Assembly (NCBI GenBank): GCA_964354225.1
Contig: CAYGZC010000297.1
Span: 1-18,128, forward strand
From: CAYGZC01 sp964354225
GTDB lineage: Bacteria > Bacteroidota > Ignavibacteria > UBA10030 > SZUA-254
Length of the DNA stretch: 18,128 bases
Reading direction: 5' to 3'
Every line of letters begins with the position of its first letter. Position 1 is the stretch's first letter. Shown here in pieces: positions 15,366 to 18,128 of the stretch. Position numbers and translations under genes: made by a program. The notes below the pieces were generated by a model that was not told the origin of the DNA, searched no databases, and saw only the letters and a program-made list of their open reading frames with translations.

Positions 15366-15393
15366 CGATTTACGATTTACGATTTACGATTAC
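15366..15393 (+). repeat. CGATTTA heptamer array
   Basis: Three tandem CGATTTA units (15366-15372, 15373-15379, 15380-15386) and a partial fourth sit directly upstream of the winged-helix gene, abutting its GGAGG ribosome site on the minus strand. Confidence 0.75.
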
Positions 15394-15397
15394 GGTG

Positions 15398-15480
15398 AAC
15401 TGTGACAACTGTGCAAGCCATTTTCTTCGATAGGGGGGGGTGTCTTAAAACGCTGCACAGTTGTCACAGTTGTCACAGTT
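15398..15480. promoter_or_regulatory. Iteron-like 18-bp inverted repeat; candidate origin or operator
   Basis: AACTGTGACAACTGTGCA (15398-15415) is the exact reverse complement of TGCACAGTTGTCACAGTT (15454-15471). A further GTCACAGTT (15472-15480) extends the right arm. In all there are five 9-bp units of AACTGTGAC or AACTGTGCA, two one way and three the other, around a 38-bp spacer that includes TCGATAGGGGGGGG. It lies in the 172-bp gap after a RepA/RecA-like ATPase gene and before a winged-helix gene. That context suits a replication origin or an operator, but a transcript hairpin is also possible. No convincing promoter boxes are seen. Confidence 0.6.
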
Positions 15481-15528
15481 AAAGGATCTGCACGCCGAAA
15501 CCACGGTATAGGGCGGGGAGCCCCTCCC

Positions 15529-16842
15529 CTACTCCTCCAGGGTGTGATCGTTGGCGGCCAGCGCCCAACCGTTGGATGGGTGCTGGCGGCCGTGTGAGTT
15601 GACGATCTGGGCGCCGAGCTCCTCGCGGGCGCGGTAGATCATGCGGCGGGAGTAGCCGGCTGCGGCGCCCATCTCAATGAGGGTCTTGGGCTGCATGGGT
15701 TCGCCGGCGATAGTCAGGACCTCGATGAGCCAATCGCCGCAGTCATCGCCCTCGGTGGGCTGCTGGTAGCGGGTGGGGGCGTTGGCCGTCCAGTTGAGGC
15801 GGACGCCGGCCCCAGGCCCCCCCGACCCCCCGATTACGGGGGGAGTGGAGAAGGTTTCGAAGGCGATGCCCAGGGGGTCGGGGTACTTGCCCAGGTTGGT
15901 CTTGATGACCTCCAGGCGGCGGGGGCCGTTGCGATCGGGCTCGGGGCCGGTTTGGATGGTGCTGAGGCCCCAGGCGGTGCGGGCCATGGCGGCCAGGTGA
16001 CCGGAACCGCGGATCATGTCGATGTCGATGCCGTCCACCAGGGCCATCTGCGAGCCGGAGCCCTTGCGCAGGTGGTGGATCATCAGCAGGCTGAGGCCGT
16101 AGGACATGGCCACGGAGGAGAGGTAGCCCATCAGGTCGCGCACATCCTCAACGGCGTTCTCGCCGGAGTCCATGACCGAGCCGAGCGAGTCGATGATCAC
16201 CAGGGCCGGGCGGATGGTCTGGCACATCCAGGCGAGCTTGTCCTGGTAGCGCGGGGCGGAGAGGTCGATCAGGCAGTCGCCGCGCTCGGGGAGCATCAGG
16301 TAGAGGCGGCGGGTGTCCATGCTCCAGCTCTCGGCGCGCTCGTTGAGGATCTGCGGGACGTTTTCGCCTTCGACGTAGACGACGGGCGCCGGGTGGATCA
16401 CCGAGTCGGGGTCGTCGGGCCAGGCCAGGCCGTGAATGATGCGGCGGGCCAGGTCGAGGGCTACCAGGCTCTTGCCGGTCCCGGGGCGGGCGGCGAGCAG
16501 GGAGAGCATGCCGACGGGCAGCCAGTCGGGCCAGAGCCAGGAGACGGGCTGCAGGCCGGCGGCGATCTCTGCGAGGGAGGGGAACGACGTGGGGTGCGGG
16601 CCGAACAGGTCGGCGAGCCAGACCTTGCCTGGATCGCCGAAGCGCACGGGGATCACCTGGTGCAGCTCCTGGCGGATGTCCTCGACGGCGGCGTATTCGC
16701 CCGGGGTGGGCTGTTCGTATTCGTCGAGGATGGACCAGGCGACGGCTCCGATTTCGGAGAAGTCGTCGGGCTGGTAGGGGCGGGCGGGCGGTTTGCCGGC
16801 CAGCCAGTCGAGGATGGCGAGAGACTCTTGTTGTGCGAGCAT
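15529..16842 (-). CDS. RepA/RecA-like AAA_25-type ATPase
   Basis: This 437-aa protein starts at ATG 16842, six bases after AGGAG on the minus strand; the longer open frame to 17478 reads across a repeat gap and an overlapping gene and is rejected. Walker A is ARPGTGKS (118-125), the strand with VYVEGEN (155-161) likely holds the catalytic Glu, Walker B is LVIID (214-218), and MIHHLRKGS (254-262) follows. This order fits the RecA-fold AAA_25/RepA group, hexameric DNA helicases or related ATPases of plasmids and phages. The C-terminal ~65 residues look like a winged helix (PKTLIEMGAAAGYSRRMIYR). Residues ~331-345 (PPVIGGSGGPGAG) come from an inserted C/G palindrome just after the core. The likely role is phage DNA replication; recombination is an alternative. 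Confidence 0.9.
   Translation of the reverse strand: MLAQQESLAILDWLAGKPPARPYQPDDFSEIGAVAWSILDEYEQPTPGEYAAVEDIRQELHQVIPVRFGDPGKVWLADLFGPHPTSFPSLAEIAAGLQPVSWLWPDWLPVGMLSLLAARPGTGKSLVALDLARRIIHGLAWPDDPDSVIHPAPVVYVEGENVPQILNERAESWSMDTRRLYLMLPERGDCLIDLSAPRYQDKLAWMCQTIRPALVIIDSLGSVMDSGENAVEDVRDLMGYLSSVAMSYGLSLLMIHHLRKGSGSQMALVDGIDIDMIRGSGHLAAMARTAWGLSTIQTGPEPDRNGPRRLEVIKTNLGKYPDPLGIAFETFSTPPVIGGSGGPGAGVRLNWTANAPTRYQQPTEGDDCGDWLIEVLTIAGEPMQPKTLIEMGAAAGYSRRMIYRAREELGAQIVNSHGRQHPSNGWALAANDHTLEE
15811..15845 (+). repeat. C/G palindrome in ATPase gene, read in antisense
   Basis: A C-rich run precedes CCCCCCGATTACGGGGGG (15826-15843, 7-bp arms), followed by AG. Its strand sense matches the portal and gpF-like copies, but the ATPase gene is on the other strand, so it is translated as VIGGSGGPG. 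The frame stays open in this direction too. Confidence 0.85.
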
Positions 16843-16862
16843 GGGGGACTCCTGGGATGGGT

Positions 16863-16925
16863 TGCGTGATGCGTGTTGCGTGATGCGTGTTGCGTGAAAA
16901 TGCTGCTGATAAGTGGTGTTATCGG
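16863..16925 (+). repeat. TGCGTGN heptamer array plus GATAA/TTATC hairpin in operon gap
   Basis: The 107-bp gap 16843-16949 holds five heptamers alternating TGCGTGA and TGCGTGT (16863-16897). After AAAATGCTGC comes TGATAA-GTGGTG-TTATCG (16907-16924), an inverted repeat with GATAA/TTATC arms. It separates the ATPase gene from the 214-aa gene upstream. No gene is visible here. Confidence 0.8.
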
Positions 16926-16949
16926 AATAGCCGGGCCGTTTGGGGCCGG

Positions 16950-17594
16950 TCAGGCGCGCAGGACGCGGGTTTCGATCAAACCGCGCAGCTCGGGCTCCTG
17001 GTCCATCAGCAGGCGGGCGTAGCGGCTGGTGTAGGAGTTGTCGAGCTTGTAGTCGGAGCCGTCGGTGACGATCGAATAGGAGTAGCGCAGCGTCTCCCAG
17101 AGCATTTTGACGCCGATGCGCTTGCGGCCGGCGTGGGCCAGCGGCAGGGCCAGGCTGCGCAGGGCGCGGTAGACCTGGGGGTTGGCGGCGTGGAACTGGT
17201 GGAAGCGCTCCTCGATGGGCGCGTCGTCGGGGGCTTCGATGGGCCGGATGGGGGCCAGGTCGAGATCGAGCGGAGGCTGGATGGCGGGCGGTGACTGCAC
17301 CGGAGCCCCCTCGCAGGTCCAGAGGTATTCGACGACGTGGAAGCCGTGCTGTTGGCCGAAGTTGCGCTTGATGCGGAAAGTGCGCTTGATGTCGTTGGGC
17401 ACGCCGATCAGGCCGGCGATCTCGGCGCACTCGTCGAGGGATGGCCAGGCGCCAAATATTCCGATGGCCAGGCGCCAATGCTCGGGATCGCTGCGGTCGA
17501 GCACTACCGTCCCGGTTTGCATCTTGATGACGGATCGGCCGGTGGGTCCGGCAATGCGGTCAAGGTCCCGAATCGTTTCCTGGATGGTCGTCAT
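16950..17594 (-). CDS. Conserved phage-type protein of unknown function
   Basis: This 214-aa protein starts at ATG 17594, four bases after GAGGTG on the minus strand and 35 bases inside the end of the 106-aa gene. The N-terminal ~95 residues (LDRSDPEHWRLAIGIFGAWP and FRIKRNFGQQHGFHVVEYLW) are mixed alpha/beta. A Pro-rich linker follows (about 98-115). The C-terminal ~100 residues carry a pattern I recall as widespread in phage genomes (EERFHQFHAANPQVYRAL, GRKRIGVKMLWETLRYSY, KLDNSYTSRYARLLM, ETRVLRA), usually among early or replication genes and without a known function. The operon context suggests an early role in DNA metabolism. No catalytic motif is evident. Confidence 0.85.
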   Translation of the reverse strand: MTTIQETIRDLDRIAGPTGRSVIKMQTGTVVLDRSDPEHWRLAIGIFGAWPSLDECAEIAGLIGVPNDIKRTFRIKRNFGQQHGFHVVEYLWTCEGAPVQSPPAIQPPLDLDLAPIRPIEAPDDAPIEERFHQFHAANPQVYRALRSLALPLAHAGRKRIGVKMLWETLRYSYSIVTDGSDYKLDNSYTSRYARLLMDQEPELRGLIETRVLRA

Positions 17595-17880
17595 GGATCA
17601 CCTCGTAAGTCGGGATGATGGTGTAGCCATCATCGAGGAAGGCATAGGATTGCGGATTGACGTCTGCCCCCCGTTGCGGTGGGAGCGGCTCGTTCAGCGC
17701 CTCGGATAACAGGCGATACACGCTGCCCGGCTGGTAGCTGACTTCCAGCGCCTTGCGGATTGCCTGGCGCAGGCGGGCGTTCTCCGCCTCCAGCGCCACT
17801 TTCTCCCAGTACAGGCGAGTGGTTTCTGCGGCATTGGCTAGCAGCGCGTTGGCTAGCAGCTCGACGGTTGGTTGGGTCAT
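17560..17880 (-). CDS. Small coiled-coil protein, unknown function
   Basis: This 106-aa protein starts at ATG 17880, which overlaps the stop of the 29-aa microprotein (ATGA). Residues ~20-45 (ETTRLYWEKVALEAENARLR) form a probable coiled coil. The rest is less ordered and acidic towards the end, which overlaps the next gene by 35 bases. No family is recognised. Tight overlaps on both sides support it as a real member of the leftward operon. Confidence 0.7.
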   Translation of the reverse strand: MTQPTVELLANALLANAAETTRLYWEKVALEAENARLRQAIRKALEVSYQPGSVYRLLSEALNEPLPPQRGADVNPQSYAFLDDGYTIIPTYEVIHDDHPGNDSGP

Positions 17881-17966
17881 GGCAACCTAAACAGCGCGAA
17901 CGCCAGCAGTCCGTAGAAATAGGCGAACACGATCAGGGCAAACAGCGAGTTGCACGTTGCTTTCAT
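17877..17966 (-). CDS. 29-aa single-helix membrane microprotein
   Basis: The minus strand reads ATG at 17966 to TGA at 17877. The product begins MKATCNS and is followed by a hydrophobic helix (LFALIVFAYFYGLLAFALF) ending RLP. A GGGAG lies eight bases before the ATG. The stop overlaps the next ATG as ATGA, a typical coupling. No function is assigned; small membrane proteins of phages can affect host membranes, but nothing here shows that. Confidence 0.65.
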   Translation of the reverse strand: MKATCNSLFALIVFAYFYGLLAFALFRLP

Positions 17967-17987
17967 GGCGTTTCTCCCTTCGTCCGT

Positions 17988-18128
17988 CTAACGGTCGGGT
18001 TCACCTGCCGGCGTCTCCGGCGAGGTTTCCCCGATGTCCAAAGTCGGTTGTTGACTGGCCGAGTTGCCGGTCAGGTGGAACCCGTTGTTAGACAACTGAG
18101 ATAAACCCGCAACCATCCCAGGGGAGAT
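17988..18128 (-). CDS. Partial hypothetical protein at right edge
   Basis: The minus-strand frame is open from the edge to a TAG at 17988-17990, giving at least 46 residues. A Met codon occurs at 18116, but no ribosome site precedes it, so the gene may begin outside the window. The visible end (SASQQPTLDIGETSPETPAG) is polar and disordered. Its stop is 21 bases before the microprotein start, which suits an operon, but the evidence is thin. Confidence 0.4.
   Translation of the reverse strand: MSPGMVAGLSQLSNNGFHLTGNSASQQPTLDIGETSPETPAGEPDR

Noticed and set aside
15366..15480. CRISPR-like array
   Set aside because: The repeats are 7- and 9-bp units without regular spacers of CRISPR size, and no cas gene is present.
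15515..15529. GGGGAG-CCC-CTCCCC hairpin as terminator of the ATPase gene
   Set aside because: There is no T-run on either strand and it directly abuts the stop. It may be chance in a G/C-rich segment.
15952..16869. A 305-codon plus-strand open frame opposite the ATPase
   Set aside because: It is an antisense shadow. The minus strand has intact Walker motifs and a good ribosome site.
16843..17478. N-terminal extension of the ATPase open frame
   Set aside because: It crosses the heptamer repeat gap and the out-of-frame 214-aa gene. ATG 16842 has an AGGAG site.

Overview
This window looks like part of a tailed double-stranded DNA phage or prophage, siphovirus-like, from a GC-rich host. I infer a Chloroflexota host. 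The reasons are the long Thr-Pro linkers in a membrane-anchored protein and the many short host-type interspersed repeats (C6/G6 palindromes, TGCGTGN heptamers, GGTAAATTG and CGATTTA arrays). No taxonomic marker gene is present, so the host is an inference.

Layout, plus strand (2-14203). This is a late structural and lysis block of ten tightly packed genes, many coupled by overlapping stop and start codons. In order: a collagen-like fibre protein cut by the left edge; two small tail or baseplate-type accessory proteins; a 978-aa tape measure protein with a striking 11-residue repeat; a distal-tail-like protein; a membrane-anchored, Thr-Pro-rich protein with a lamin-tail-like domain; a baseplate-hub-like protein fused to a collagen stalk and fibre tip; a portal protein; a Mu gpF-like head protein; an M23 zinc endopeptidase; and a small membrane-anchored protein. 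Head genes (portal, gpF-like) lie after the tail genes, the reverse of the usual order. No terminase, major capsid protein or integrase is visible.

Layout, minus strand (18128-14369). A convergent block read leftward carries regulatory and replication-type genes: a partial ORF at the right edge, a 29-aa membrane microprotein, a 106-aa coiled-coil protein, a 214-aa conserved phage-type protein, a RepA/RecA-like ATPase, a Cys-cluster winged-helix protein and a helix-turn-helix-like protein. A perfect 18-bp inverted repeat made of 9-bp iteron-like units lies between the ATPase and the winged-helix gene, and is the best candidate here for a replication origin or operator. The two blocks meet at 14204-14368, which holds a hairpin terminator and an AT-rich palindrome.

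The most unusual property is the repeat load. At least five unrelated short palindromic or tandem repeat families sit at gene junctions or, strikingly, in frame inside the portal, gpF-like, ATPase and HTH-like genes. This suggests that mobile palindromic elements have seeded the phage and are tolerated as peptide linkers. The other notable point is the Thr-Pro-rich, lamin-tail-like surface protein placed in the middle of the tail-tip genes.
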